Shown: positions 35,767-44,310, counted from the stretch's first letter. The stretch: 64,000 nucleotides of DNA from Rivihabitans pingtungensis (GCF_003201855.1 NZ_QJKI01000022.1:1-64000), one strand, 5' to 3'. Translations and numbers: made by a program. The notes: generated from the letters alone by a model not told the origin.

Positions 35767-37103
35767 ACGCCGACGCCTTGCGCGCTCAAGCCCTGGGTCA
35801 AGAACTGGACTGGCTGCAAGCGTGGATCACCGCCGCGCTGGAAGCGTATTTTCAGGATGCGCCGCTGGCCGGCCCGCCGCCGCCCACCCTGGCCGCCGAT
35901 GGCCCTTATGCCCAGTGGCTGGCGCGCTGGGGGCTGGACGACGATGCCCGCCTGGTGCTGGCGCTGGCCTTGGCCCCGCATCTGCGCCCGGCGGCGTTGG
36001 ATGCGCTGCTCTTGCAAAACAGCCAGCTCAATCAGCCCTTCACCGCCTTTGGCGGCCATGTCTCCAGCCAGCGGCGCGGCTTTTGGCCCAGCGCCGAAAC
36101 CGCGGTGTTTTTGCTGGCCGGCGACGATATGGCCCGCCGGCTGCACGCCCAGCAGCTGTTTGACGCCGACGCGCCGCTGCGCTGCCATGGCGTGCTGGAT
36201 GGCCCGCCGCCCAGCGACCGCAGCCAGCCCGGCGCCTGGCTGGACATGCCGCTGCGCGTCAGCGACGAGGCGCTCAGCCTCTTGCTGCGCGACCGCCCGC
36301 ACCAGCCGCAGCACAGCGCGGATTTTCCGGCGCAGCGGCTGGTCACCGGGCTGGAATGGGTTGATCTGGTGTTGCCGGCCAGCGTGCGCGCCGAGGTGGA
36401 AGATTTACTGGCCTGGGTGCAGCACCGGCACACCCTGCTGGACGACTGGGGGCTGTCGCGGCGCATCAAGGCCGGCTATCGCTGCCTGTTTTACGGCCCG
36501 CCCGGCTCGGGCAAGACGCTGACCGCCACCCTGCTGGGCAAGGCCACCGGCCTGCCGGTGTACCGGGTGGATTTGTCGCAGGTGGTGTCCAAATACATTG
36601 GCGAAACCGAAAAAAACCTGTCGCGGCTGTTTGATCAGGCCCAGCGGCAAGACTGGATTCTGTTTTTTGACGAGGCCGACGCGCTGTTTGGCAAGCGCAG
36701 CAGCGCCAGCAGCGCCAACGACCGCTACGCCAACCAGGAAGTGGCCTATCTGCTGCAACGCATCGAGGATTTTCCTGGCATCGCCATCCTGGCCAGCAAC
36801 CTGAAAGACAATATCGACGAAGCCTTTGCTCGTCGTTTTCAATCCATGCTGTATTTCCCGCTGCCTGGCCCGGACGAGCGCCTGCAACTGTGGCGCGACG
36901 GCCTGGCGGCGCTGCCCTGCCCGCTGGCCGGCGATTGCGACCTGCCCCGCCTGGCGAGCGAAGCCGCGCTCAGCGGCGGCTCGATCAGCAATGTGCTGCG
37001 CTACGCCGCCCTCCAGGCCGTGCGCCGCCAGCCGGCCGAAATCACCCTTAACGACCTCACCCGCGGCATTGCCCGCGAAGTGCGCAAGGACGGCCGCATC
37101 TAG
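35763..37103 (+). CDS. AAA+ ATPase of the injection system (Afp15/Pvc15-like)
   Basis: This 446-residue cytoplasmic ATPase belongs to the FtsH/VPS4-like AAA group that eCIS loci encode. The N-terminal part is about 1-235, Walker A GPPGSGKT is at residues 245-252, the substrate loop KYIGETEKN is near 277-285, Walker B WILFFDEAD is at 298-306, and ARRFQSMLYFP carries the arginine finger. In Afp and PVC, Afp15/Pvc15 is required for assembly or cargo loading, though the exact step is debated. It starts at 35763 (ATGA overlap). A 29-bp gap separates it from the cap gene. Confidence 0.93.
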   Translation: MNADALRAQALGQELDWLQAWITAALEAYFQDAPLAGPPPPTLAADGPYAQWLARWGLDDDARLVLALALAPHLRPAALDALLLQNSQLNQPFTAFGGHVSSQRRGFWPSAETAVFLLAGDDMARRLHAQQLFDADAPLRCHGVLDGPPPSDRSQPGAWLDMPLRVSDEALSLLLRDRPHQPQHSADFPAQRLVTGLEWVDLVLPASVRAEVEDLLAWVQHRHTLLDDWGLSRRIKAGYRCLFYGPPGSGKTLTATLLGKATGLPVYRVDLSQVVSKYIGETEKNLSRLFDQAQRQDWILFFDEADALFGKRSSASSANDRYANQEVAYLLQRIEDFPGIAILASNLKDNIDEAFARRFQSMLYFPLPGPDERLQLWRDGLAALPCPLAGDCDLPRLASEAALSGGSISNVLRYAALQAVRRQPAEITLNDLTRGIAREVRKDGRI

Positions 37104-37132
37104 GCCGCCGCTGACCCCCAAAAGGCCCCGCC

Positions 37133-37687
37133 ATGCTGGATGTCACCCTGCAATTTCTGCAACAACAACTCAACGCCGCCCTGCAACAGCAACTGGCCAG
37201 CGCCCAGCCGCTGGCGCGTCTGGCCAGCCTGGTGCAGCCAGACGGCCAGCCCACCGCCGGGCTGGGCAATTGTCTGGTGATGTCTTTATTGAATGTCGAG
37301 CGCGAAAGCGCTGCGCCCATGCTGCCGCCCGGCTACAGCCCGGCGCAGGCCGCGCCCAGCCTGCATCTGAACCTGGACATGCTGTGCACCGCCCTGTGCG
37401 CCCGCTACGAAGACGCCCTGCGCCTGCTCAGCCTGACCTTGGGGTTTTTTCAGGCGCAGCCGCTGTTCACTGCCGACATGCCGGGCTTTCCGCCTGGCCT
37501 GGGCAAACTCAGCGTCGAGCTGCGCAGCCTGGACTTGAACACCATGAATACGCTGTGGGGCATGCTCGGCGCCAAGCACCAGCCGGCAGTGGTGTTTCGC
37601 GTGCGCATGCTCAGCCTGCACAGCGGCCCACGCCAGCTGCTGCCGGCGGTGTCGCAGCCCGCGCCGCAAGTGGGGAGACAAACATGA
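37133..37687 (+). CDS. DUF4255 tail-terminator cap protein (Afp16/Pvc16-like)
   Basis: This 184-residue protein of the DUF4255 family (Pvc16 N-terminal domain) begins MLDVTLQFLQQQLNAALQQQ and contains LGNCLVMSLLNVERE and AKHQPAVVFRVRMLSL, the pattern of the tail-terminating cap that ends sheath and tube growth in Afp/PVC-type particles. Its stop codon overlaps the start of the following gene (ATGA). It is shorter than Pvc16, which has an extra C-terminal part. Confidence 0.9.
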   Translation: MLDVTLQFLQQQLNAALQQQLASAQPLARLASLVQPDGQPTAGLGNCLVMSLLNVERESAAPMLPPGYSPAQAAPSLHLNLDMLCTALCARYEDALRLLSLTLGFFQAQPLFTADMPGFPPGLGKLSVELRSLDLNTMNTLWGMLGAKHQPAVVFRVRMLSLHSGPRQLLPAVSQPAPQVGRQT

Positions 37688-38685
37688 ACGGCTGGCGCGC
37701 GTGGTTTTCGCTGCATTGCCAGCACGAGTATTTTGCCGACCGCCGCTGGCCGGGCCTGCGCGTGCAGCCGTCGGCCGCCAGCGCCGCCTGGCTGGCCGCG
37801 CGCGGGCTGCGCTTTCAGCCCAATGCCGACGGCGGCGTGCTGTGGGCGCCAGAGGGTGACGACAGCTGGGCGGCCGATGCCGAACAGGCGCGGCTGCATT
37901 TTTGGTTAAGTGGGGTGGGCGGCGACTGGCTGTATTACACCGCGCTGGCGCAGCCGGCCACGCTGGGCCTGTGGTGTTTTGACAGCCGGCAATGCCGGCC
38001 GCGCAACAGTGGCGCGCTGAACGCCGCCGGCCCGCTGGCCGCGCCCTGCCTGCCGGCCATGCCTTGGGCGTTTGACTGGCCGGTGAACCCGCCCGTGCAG
38101 GCCGCCGTGCTGAGCCTGATCGACCCGCTGGCGGCGCGCGGCGCGCCCCCTGTCTGGCAGGCGCTCAGCCCTGCTGCCCGGCTGGCGCGGCTGCCCTTGC
38201 GCATCAGCGGCGTGGCGGAAGGGCGTTACCAGCTGCTGGTGAATGACGCGCAGGCGCTGGATGCCTGGTTTGGCCCCTGCCCGGCCGACGCCTGGGGCGT
38301 GCTCACCGTGGATGCGCCACGCCCACCCTCGGCGCGCCAGCCAGGCAAGGTGTATCAGTTGCAACTGTCGGCCGCCAGCCGCCACTGGCGCTATCAGGTG
38401 CTGGGCGACGCCGCCACGCTGGCCGACTGTCAGCTCACCGTGCAAGACAGCGTCAGCGGCCAGACGCTCACTTTTAGCGATCAGGGCCCGGTGCAGACGG
38501 CAGGCCGCAGCGGGCGGCTGTGGCGCTCACCCGCGCCGCTGACCCTGGCCCAGCAGGCCGGCGCGCGCTATCAGCCGCGCCTGCGCGCCGCCAATGGCAC
38601 GCTGGACATCCCGCTGCCCTGCCCGCCCCCCGAGGCGCGCGCGCCAGACGCCAGCAGCGAGCTGGAATGGCTGGTGTATCTGTAG
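37684..38685 (+). CDS. Unknown protein translationally coupled to the injection-system cap gene
   Basis: This 333-residue protein resembles no family I recognise. It is rich in Trp (for example WRAWFSL, WWAP-like turns) and Ala/Pro, has no signal peptide or membrane segment, and looks like a multidomain beta-rich soluble protein. It overlaps the cap gene by 4 bp, so it is made in step with the particle. Because of position it might be an accessory assembly factor, a second fibre-like piece or an adaptor; the sequence does not decide. No toxin-like active site was seen. The C-terminal region (about 225-333) has a beta-strand pattern (KVYQLQLSAASRHWRYQVLG). Confidence 0.7.
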   Translation: MNGWRAWFSLHCQHEYFADRRWPGLRVQPSAASAAWLAARGLRFQPNADGGVLWAPEGDDSWAADAEQARLHFWLSGVGGDWLYYTALAQPATLGLWCFDSRQCRPRNSGALNAAGPLAAPCLPAMPWAFDWPVNPPVQAAVLSLIDPLAARGAPPVWQALSPAARLARLPLRISGVAEGRYQLLVNDAQALDAWFGPCPADAWGVLTVDAPRPPSARQPGKVYQLQLSAASRHWRYQVLGDAATLADCQLTVQDSVSGQTLTFSDQGPVQTAGRSGRLWRSPAPLTLAQQAGARYQPRLRAANGTLDIPLPCPPPEARAPDASSELEWLVYL

Positions 38686-38787
38686 TTCGGTTCACAAACC
38701 GTCCGCCCGCGCGTTGTGCCCCCGACGGCCTGCCGGGTTGGACGACGGCAAGTGACGCAAACTTAACCCCCTCAGAAAGGCTCCCCC

Positions 38788-39666
38788 ATGTTCAACAGTA
38801 CGGTTCTGGAAGTCGCCATCGGCATGATTTCCTGCTATTGCGCTGTCAGCCTGATTGTCAGCTCGATCAACGAAGGCGTGTCGTCCATGCTGCAATTGCG
38901 CGGCAAGTATTTGTTGCAGGGCATTCAAAAACTGCTCAACGACCCGGACTTTAACCACATGGCGCAGGCGGTGTACAACAACGCCCAGTTTCACCCGGCC
39001 GGCAATGGCCAGGCCGTGAATGCCAAAGACCTGGAGAGCCTGCCCTCGTATGCCTCGCCGCGCCAGTTTGCCACCGCGCTGACCGACACGCTGACCACCT
39101 TGCAAACCCTGCCGGGCGATATGGGCAGCGCCATCCAGAACATCCCCAACCCGCAACTGCGCCAGGCACTGTCCAGCATGTACGAGCGGGCCGGCAATGA
39201 TCTGTCGCAGTTCGAGGCGGAAGTGGCCTACTGGTTTGATCAATCCATGCAAAGACTGGCCGGGGCGTACAAACGCACCATTCAGGTGTGGACCGTGGTG
39301 TTTGGCCTGGTGCTGGCCATGGTGTTCAATATTGATACTTTTCATTTGTTCAAGGTGCTGTGGTTGCACCCGACACTGGCGGCCAATATCAGCGCCGATC
39401 AATTTGCCAACGCGCAAGTGGCCATGGATCAACTGAGCGTCACCAGTCTGCCGATAGGCTGGGAGAAGCCGCCTTTCTCCTGGGGGGCGGATGGCCCGCA
39501 CTGGAATTATGGCCTGAGTGATTTCTTGCTGATGGCGCTGGGCTGGGGCGTGACCGCGCTGACCACCTTGTTTGGCGCGCCGTTCTGGTTTGATCTGCTG
39601 CAAAAAGCTACCCACCTGCGCGGGGCAGGCAATAAACCAGCCAGCACGCCGAATACTGCAAGTTGA
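38788..39666 (+). CDS. Membrane protein at the 3' end of the injection-system cluster
   Basis: This 292-residue protein has predicted transmembrane segments at about residues 7-26, 165-182 and 244-266 and a long soluble, partly helical stretch between the first two (30-160). I recall the ending GAPFWFDLLQKATHLRGAG as a conserved signature of a widespread uncharacterised bacterial membrane family. It lies 102 bp behind the last coupled gene, with its own ribosome binding site (AGAAAGG), so it may be the last gene of the operon or a separate unit. It is the only multi-span protein in the cluster and so is a candidate for docking the particle at the inner membrane. Holin or release function is not indicated. 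Confidence 0.7.
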   Translation: MFNSTVLEVAIGMISCYCAVSLIVSSINEGVSSMLQLRGKYLLQGIQKLLNDPDFNHMAQAVYNNAQFHPAGNGQAVNAKDLESLPSYASPRQFATALTDTLTTLQTLPGDMGSAIQNIPNPQLRQALSSMYERAGNDLSQFEAEVAYWFDQSMQRLAGAYKRTIQVWTVVFGLVLAMVFNIDTFHLFKVLWLHPTLAANISADQFANAQVAMDQLSVTSLPIGWEKPPFSWGADGPHWNYGLSDFLLMALGWGVTALTTLFGAPFWFDLLQKATHLRGAGNKPASTPNTAS

Positions 39667-39781
39667 GCACGGGCGCCGGGCGGTGCGCCGCTACCCGATT
39701 CATGCGCTTCACCGTGCTGCGTCCGCCCAGACCCAGGCAAATCACCCCCGCGTGCTGACGGTGGCGGTTGCGCTTACCCCC

Positions 39782-41782
39782 TCACGTCCTGAACCGCCCC
39801 ACCAGCCCATCCAGCTGCGCCGCCAGCGCTTGCAGCTCGTGGCTGGCGCGCGAGGTGTGGCGGATGGCGTCGTCGGTGGCGCGGGTCATGTCGTGGATGT
39901 CGCGCACGTGGCTGGCCACGGTTTCACTGGCCTGGGCGTGGTCCTGGGTGGCTTGGGCGATGGCCTGGCTGGAGGCCAGCAGGGCGCACATGCTGTCCTG
40001 AATGCCGCTGATGGCCTGGGCAGTGTGTTCGGCCTGGCTGACGCCGTCGTCCATGCGCGCCTGGGTATCGCGCATGGTGTGGCTGGCGTCGGCCATTTCG
40101 CGCTGGATGGCGCTGATCATGCCGCCGATTTCCTGGGTGGCGCTGGCGGTGCGTTCGGCCAGTTTGCGCACCTCGTCGGCCACCACGGCAAAGCCCCGGC
40201 CTTGCTCGCCGGCGCGGGCGGCTTCGATGGCCGCGTTCAGCGCCAAGAGATTGGTTTGCTCGGCAATGTCGTTGATCACCGCCACAATCTGGCCGATCTG
40301 GCTGGAGCGTGCGCCCAGGCCGTTGAGCGCGCCGGCCAGTTGGCCCACGGTGTCGGCGGCGCGGGCGATGGCTTGGGCGGTGGCTTCCACGCCGCCGGCC
40401 AGCTCGCCCGACAAATCGCCAGTGCGCCGCGCTTCGTCGCGCCCGCTTTGCGCGGCGGCGGCGATGCGCGCCATGCTGGCCGAGGTGTCGGCCACGCTGC
40501 TGTTCACCCGCTGCGCGGCCTGCGCTTGTTGCTCCGAGGTTTGCGCCACGCTGGCGGTGTTGTCCACCAGGTGCAGCAGGTGGGCGTCCAGCGCCTGGCT
40601 GTGTTGTTTGACCTCGGCGAACATATCGCGCAGGCAGTCGACAAAGCGGTTGAACGCGGCGGCGGTGCGGCTGATTTCGTCATGGCCGCTGACCGGCAGG
40701 CGGCGGGTGAGGTCGCCCTGGCCGCGCGACAGCTCGTCCATGGCGTCGGCCATGCGCCGCAGCGGATGGAGGGTGCGGCGCACAATCCAGGTGGTCAGCG
40801 CCAGCATGGCGACAAAGCCCAGCGCGCTGGTGATCAGGGTGTTGCGCACCACGGTCAGCGCGTCGGCGGCCAGCTCGTCGGCATCCACCGACACCGCCAC
40901 CGCCCACGGCGCTACGGTTTCGCCCAGTTGAATCGGCGCCAGCACCATCCAGCGGCCGTCGTCGCTGCGCCAGCGGTAGCGCTCGCCCTTGCCCAGCGCC
41001 GCGCGCGCCGCCTGCGGCAGCTCCGCCGCCGACTGGCCCACCCGGTCAGGCTGCGGATGCGCCAGCCAGCGCCCCTGGCTGGACAGCAGGCCCAGATAAC
41101 CGGTGTCGTACAGCTTCACCGCCGCCAGGTCGGCCTGGATGCGCGACAAATCCAGCGTCACCCCCACCGCACCCAGAAACTGGCCGCCAATCATCACCGG
41201 CGTGGCGGCGCTGATCAGGGTCAGGCTCTGGTTGCCCGAGCTCTCGCGGTAGGATTCGCTCAGCAGCGGCTCGGGCCGTGTCAGCAGGGTTTGATAGGGG
41301 CTGGAAGGCTCGCTGTAGCCGGCCATGGCGGTGCTGAGCACCTCGCCGCCCTGACGCCGCCAGTAGGGGGCAAAGCGGCCCGAGCCATCGTGCATGGGTT
41401 TGTCTTTCCAACTGGCGTCGCGGCCGTCCAGGGCGTTGGGCTCCCACACCGACCAGATGCCCTGAAACGCGGTGCGTTGCTCCAGCGCATTGAGCAGCAG
41501 CCGCGCCAGCATGTCGCGGTCGCTGACCTGGCTGCGCTTGAGCGATTCATAAGTGGTGGCCAGCTCGCGCGAGGTGTCCAGCGCGGCGCGCAGGCGCTCT
41601 TCCACCCAGCGGGCTTTCAGCTCGGCCTGCAATTCCGCTTCGCGCATGCCCTGCGCGCGCGCCTGGCGGATATGTTCAAACGCGCCATAGCCGACGATCA
41701 AGGCAAAGCCCAGCAGCGACAGCAAAGTGACCGACAGGGAGATTTTCAGGGCAACGCTGAGGCGGCGCGGCGGCTTTAACAT
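39782..41782 (-). CDS. Methyl-accepting chemotaxis protein (double-Cache sensor)
   Basis: This 666-residue chemoreceptor has a transmembrane segment at about residues 12-32, a large periplasmic dCache-type sensor (about 35-310; [13 protein letters not shown] and [18 protein letters not shown] are typical), a second membrane segment near 315-335, a HAMP domain and a signalling domain whose tip reads [20 protein letters not shown]. The sensor should bind a small metabolite, but the ligand motif cannot be assigned. No pentapeptide tether is seen at the end (GLVGRFRT). The ATG at 41782 puts the first membrane helix at the N-terminus. Together with the receptor at 15868 it brackets the injection-system cluster. 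Confidence 0.92.
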   Translation of the reverse strand: MLKPPRRLSVALKISLSVTLLSLLGFALIVGYGAFEHIRQARAQGMREAELQAELKARWVEERLRAALDTSRELATTYESLKRSQVSDRDMLARLLLNALEQRTAFQGIWSVWEPNALDGRDASWKDKPMHDGSGRFAPYWRRQGGEVLSTAMAGYSEPSSPYQTLLTRPEPLLSESYRESSGNQSLTLISAATPVMIGGQFLGAVGVTLDLSRIQADLAAVKLYDTGYLGLLSSQGRWLAHPQPDRVGQSAAELPQAARAALGKGERYRWRSDDGRWMVLAPIQLGETVAPWAVAVSVDADELAADALTVVRNTLITSALGFVAMLALTTWIVRRTLHPLRRMADAMDELSRGQGDLTRRLPVSGHDEISRTAAAFNRFVDCLRDMFAEVKQHSQALDAHLLHLVDNTASVAQTSEQQAQAAQRVNSSVADTSASMARIAAAAQSGRDEARRTGDLSGELAGGVEATAQAIARAADTVGQLAGALNGLGARSSQIGQIVAVINDIAEQTNLLALNAAIEAARAGEQGRGFAVVADEVRKLAERTASATQEIGGMISAIQREMADASHTMRDTQARMDDGVSQAEHTAQAISGIQDSMCALLASSQAIAQATQDHAQASETVASHVRDIHDMTRATDDAIRHTSRASHELQALAAQLDGLVGRFRT

Positions 41783-41909
41783 GGTGGGGCTCCAGTCCGG
41801 GGGTGACTGGTGTTTCTCCAGCAGATAGCGCGCCAGCGGCACAACAGCAGATTGTGTTTTTCAACATGATGTTTTTAAAAGAATATTGCGCTGACGCCCT
41901 ATTCCGGCG

Positions 41910-41959
41910 TCCGGAAAACCGAATCTGTGCCAGCTGATGCATCCGGAGAACCGAACCTG
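41910..41959 (+). promoter_or_regulatory. Two 18-bp direct repeats upstream of the GT41 gene
   Basis: TCCGGAAAACCGAATCTG at 41910 and TCCGGAGAACCGAACCTG at 41942 match at 16 of 18 positions and start 32 bp apart, about three helical turns. They directly precede a TATCAT -10-like hexamer near 41966. They could be paired sites for a regulator of the glycosyltransferase gene. Confidence 0.4.
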
Positions 41960-42006
41960 CCTCGGGTATCATCGGGCTTTCTTGCCTGTTGTGCCGATTG
42001 CCCGCC

Positions 42007-43560
42007 ATGACCACCGCCACCTTGCTTGCCCAGGCGCAAGCCCACGCCAGCACCGGCCAGCACGATGCCCTGCTGGCCACCTGTCAGCGCATTCTGGACG
42101 CCACTCACAGTCAGGACGTCAACGCCCTGCTGGACGTGGCCGCGCTGCTGCTGGGCAGCGGGCATGTCAGCCCGGCGCAAGCCTGTTTGCAGCAGGCCAT
42201 CCGCCTGGCGCCGCAAGACTATCGCGCCCATGTCAACCTGGCCAATCTGTATCGGGAAATCGGCGAACATCGCGCCTCGCGCCAGTTGTATCAGCAATTG
42301 GTGCATGTGCTGCCAGATCACCCGCTGATCCGCCGCAATGCCCTGGTCAGCCTGGAATACGACCCGGACGCCAGCCCGGCGGTGCGTCGCACCATGGCGC
42401 AGCTTTGGGGTGAATGGGCGCAGGCGCGGGTGGGCGGCCGCCAGCCGCGCCCGCCGGCCCCGGCGCTGAATGGCCGGCCGCTGCGAGTGGGCTATGTATC
42501 GGCGGATTTTTGTCAGCACACCGTCGGCCTGTTGGTGCAGGACGTCTTGCGCGCGCACAACCCGGCGCGGGTGAGCGTATTTGCCTACAGCGCTGGCGGC
42601 GTGTCGGACTGGGTCAGCCGCAATATCGCCGCCTGTAGCCAGTGGCGCGATGTGGCCGCGCTGGACGACGCCGCGCTGGCCGCCCAGGTGCGCGCCGACG
42701 GCATTGATGTGCTGGTGGATTTGTCTGGCCACACCGCCGGCTCGCGGCTGACCGCCTTTGCCCTGCGCCCGGCCCCGGTGCAAGCCTCCTGGCTGGGCTA
42801 CTTTGCCACCACCGGCCTGAGCGATATCGACGCGCTGCTGCTGGACGACTGGCACGCTCCGCCCGAGGTGGCAGCGCAGTGCATCGAGCCCGTGTGGCGG
42901 CTGCCGCGCGGCAAGTTTTGCTACCAGCCCGCGCCGTGGGCGCCGGCCACGGTGGCCCCGCCACCCTGTCTGAGCCAAGGCCATATCACCTTTGGCTGCT
43001 TTAACAACACCTCCAAACTCAACCCGGCCGTCTTGGCGTTGTGGGCGCGCCTGCTGCACGCCATCCCCCACGCCCGCCTGCTGCTGAAATGGCGCACGCT
43101 GATCGACGCCGGCCTGCGCCAGCGCGTGGTCAACACCTTTGCCGAACACGGCATCGACCCGGCGCGGATAAGCTGCCGGGGCGCGTCGTTTCATGCCGAC
43201 CTGCTGCATGAATACGCCGACATCGACATCGCTCTGGATCCTTTTCCCTTCACCGGCGGGCTGACTAGCTGCGAAGCGCTGTGGATGGGCGTGCCGGTGC
43301 TCACCTGGCCCGGCGCCACCCCGGTCAGCCGGCAAACCTGGGCGCTGCTGGCCGCCATCGGCCTGCCCGAACTGGCCGCCCGCGACGAACACGACTACCT
43401 GCGCATCGCCCAACAACTGGCCAGCCAGCCCGAACACCTGAACACCCTGCGCCACAGCCTGCGCGTGCGCATGCAAGCCTCGCCACTGATGGACCCGGCC
43501 GGCTTTGCCCGCCAACTGGAAGACGCCTGGCTGGCTTTGTATGGGCGGGTGGCGGGCTAG
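42007..43560 (+). CDS. GT41 O-GlcNAc transferase-like glycosyltransferase (SPINDLY/OGT family)
   Basis: This 517-residue protein has a short N-terminal TPR region (about 10-110; AQACLQQAIRLAPQDYRAHVN is a TPR) and a bipartite OGT-like catalytic domain. Signatures are RVGYVSADFCQHTVGLLV near residue 160, VDLSGHTAGSR, FGCFNNTSKLNP and the nucleotide-sugar loop DIDIALDPFPFTGGLTS (followed by CEALWMGVPVLTWPG). Such enzymes transfer a sugar, usually from UDP-GlcNAc, to protein or other acceptors in the cytoplasm. The start ATG at 42007 follows two direct repeats and a TATCAT element. The acceptor is unknown. It is not linked by spacing to the neighbours. Confidence 0.88.
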   Translation: MTTATLLAQAQAHASTGQHDALLATCQRILDATHSQDVNALLDVAALLLGSGHVSPAQACLQQAIRLAPQDYRAHVNLANLYREIGEHRASRQLYQQLVHVLPDHPLIRRNALVSLEYDPDASPAVRRTMAQLWGEWAQARVGGRQPRPPAPALNGRPLRVGYVSADFCQHTVGLLVQDVLRAHNPARVSVFAYSAGGVSDWVSRNIAACSQWRDVAALDDAALAAQVRADGIDVLVDLSGHTAGSRLTAFALRPAPVQASWLGYFATTGLSDIDALLLDDWHAPPEVAAQCIEPVWRLPRGKFCYQPAPWAPATVAPPPCLSQGHITFGCFNNTSKLNPAVLALWARLLHAIPHARLLLKWRTLIDAGLRQRVVNTFAEHGIDPARISCRGASFHADLLHEYADIDIALDPFPFTGGLTSCEALWMGVPVLTWPGATPVSRQTWALLAAIGLPELAARDEHDYLRIAQQLASQPEHLNTLRHSLRVRMQASPLMDPAGFARQLEDAWLALYGRVAG

Positions 43561-43630
43561 GCGGCCAGGCTGAGGCGGGGGTGGAGTATCTATTCACGTC
43601 CGGCGGCTAAAAACCGCCAAGCTGTTGATA

Positions 43631-43657
43631 TATAATAAGATTCTGCTAAAAGAATCT
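43631..43657 (+). promoter_or_regulatory. mazEF promoter and candidate operator
   Basis: A perfect TATAAT (43631-43636) is followed at once by a 7-base inverted repeat, AGATTCT at 43638-43644 and AGAATCT at 43651-43657. Sites overlapping the start of transcription are typical for self-repressing toxin-antitoxin modules. ATCTATTCA occurs twice nearby. No clear -35 is seen. Confidence 0.45.
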
Positions 43658-43753
43658 ATTCATGCGATGTTTGATGCTGGCGTGTGCTTGGTTTTGTGGT
43701 GAAGTTGTGGTGTACTAACAAAGTTATTACTTGCGGGCCCTCAGGAGGCAGAC

Positions 43754-43990
43754 ATGCGCACGACACTCAGACGTATCGGTAACTCACAAGGGGTGTTGAT
43801 TCCTGCTCCCTTATTGGCAGAATGTGGCATCCAGGATGAAATCGAACTGCATCTGGAAGGCAAAAAAATTGTGATCGAGCCTGTTCAGCAACCCCGAGCA
43901 GGTTGGTTTGACGGCTACCGTGCCGAAGACGATGTGGATGTCTGGCAGCAATTGCCCCCAGATGCAGACAGCGAGGCATGGGAATGGTGA
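43754..43990 (+). CDS. mazE: MazE-like antitoxin (AbrB fold)
   Basis: This 78-residue protein is an antitoxin. The N-terminal swapped-hairpin DNA-binding domain (TTLRRIGNSQGVLIPAPLL, EIELHLEGKKIVIEP) binds the operator. The acidic C-terminal tail (residues 50-78, rich in Asp, Glu and Trp) should block the toxin. AGGAGG lies in front of the ATG. The gene overlaps mazF, and the region is more AT-rich than its neighbours, as is usual for mobile toxin-antitoxin modules. Confidence 0.88.
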   Translation: MRTTLRRIGNSQGVLIPAPLLAECGIQDEIELHLEGKKIVIEPVQQPRAGWFDGYRAEDDVDVWQQLPPDADSEAWEW

Positions 43991-44310
43991 AAACCAGCGC
44001 CTTGATCCGGCGTGGTGACGTGTTTTGGGTGAATCTGGACCCTACCGTGGGCAGTGAAATCCAGAAAACCCGTCCCGCCTTGGTGGTGTCGCCTGATGAC
44101 ATGAACGCCATGCTGCCACGGGTGATTGTGGCGCCGCTCACCAGCAAAGGACAGCCCTTGGGCTGTCGGCCCGAAGTGCTGTTCAATGGCCGTCCCGCGC
44201 GCATTTTGCTAGATCAACTGCGTTGTGTGGACAAAGCGCGCTTGCTTGGGCGCTTGGGTGAGATTGAGCCCAAGGTGTGGCATGGGGTGATGCTGGAGAT
44301 GTTTGAATAG
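43984..44310 (+). CDS. mazF: MazF-like endoribonuclease toxin
   Basis: This 108-residue toxin of the MazF/PemK family should cleave mRNA at short sequences. Typical motifs are IRRGDVFWVNLDPTVGSEI (family RGD/V region), the arginine in KTRPALVVSP, and VIVAPLTSK. ATG choices at 43978 and 43984 both overlap the mazE stop. I prefer 43984 because GAGG is then 8 bases upstream and the overlap ATGGTGA gives coupling. It appears intact. Confidence 0.9.
   Translation: MVKTSALIRRGDVFWVNLDPTVGSEIQKTRPALVVSPDDMNAMLPRVIVAPLTSKGQPLGCRPEVLFNGRPARILLDQLRCVDKARLLGRLGEIEPKVWHGVMLEMFE

Noticed and set aside
18267..39666. The eCIS as a prophage tail module or R-type pyocin
   Set aside because: LysM/CIS-tube protein, AAA+ ATPase, DUF4255 cap, DUF5908 protein and CIS tape measure are eCIS-specific, and no lysis or regulatory phage genes flank it.
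18267..39666. A type VI secretion system
   Set aside because: No TssJ, TssL, TssM, TssK or ClpV and only one VgrG with a separate PAAR; the ATPase is of another AAA+ subgroup.
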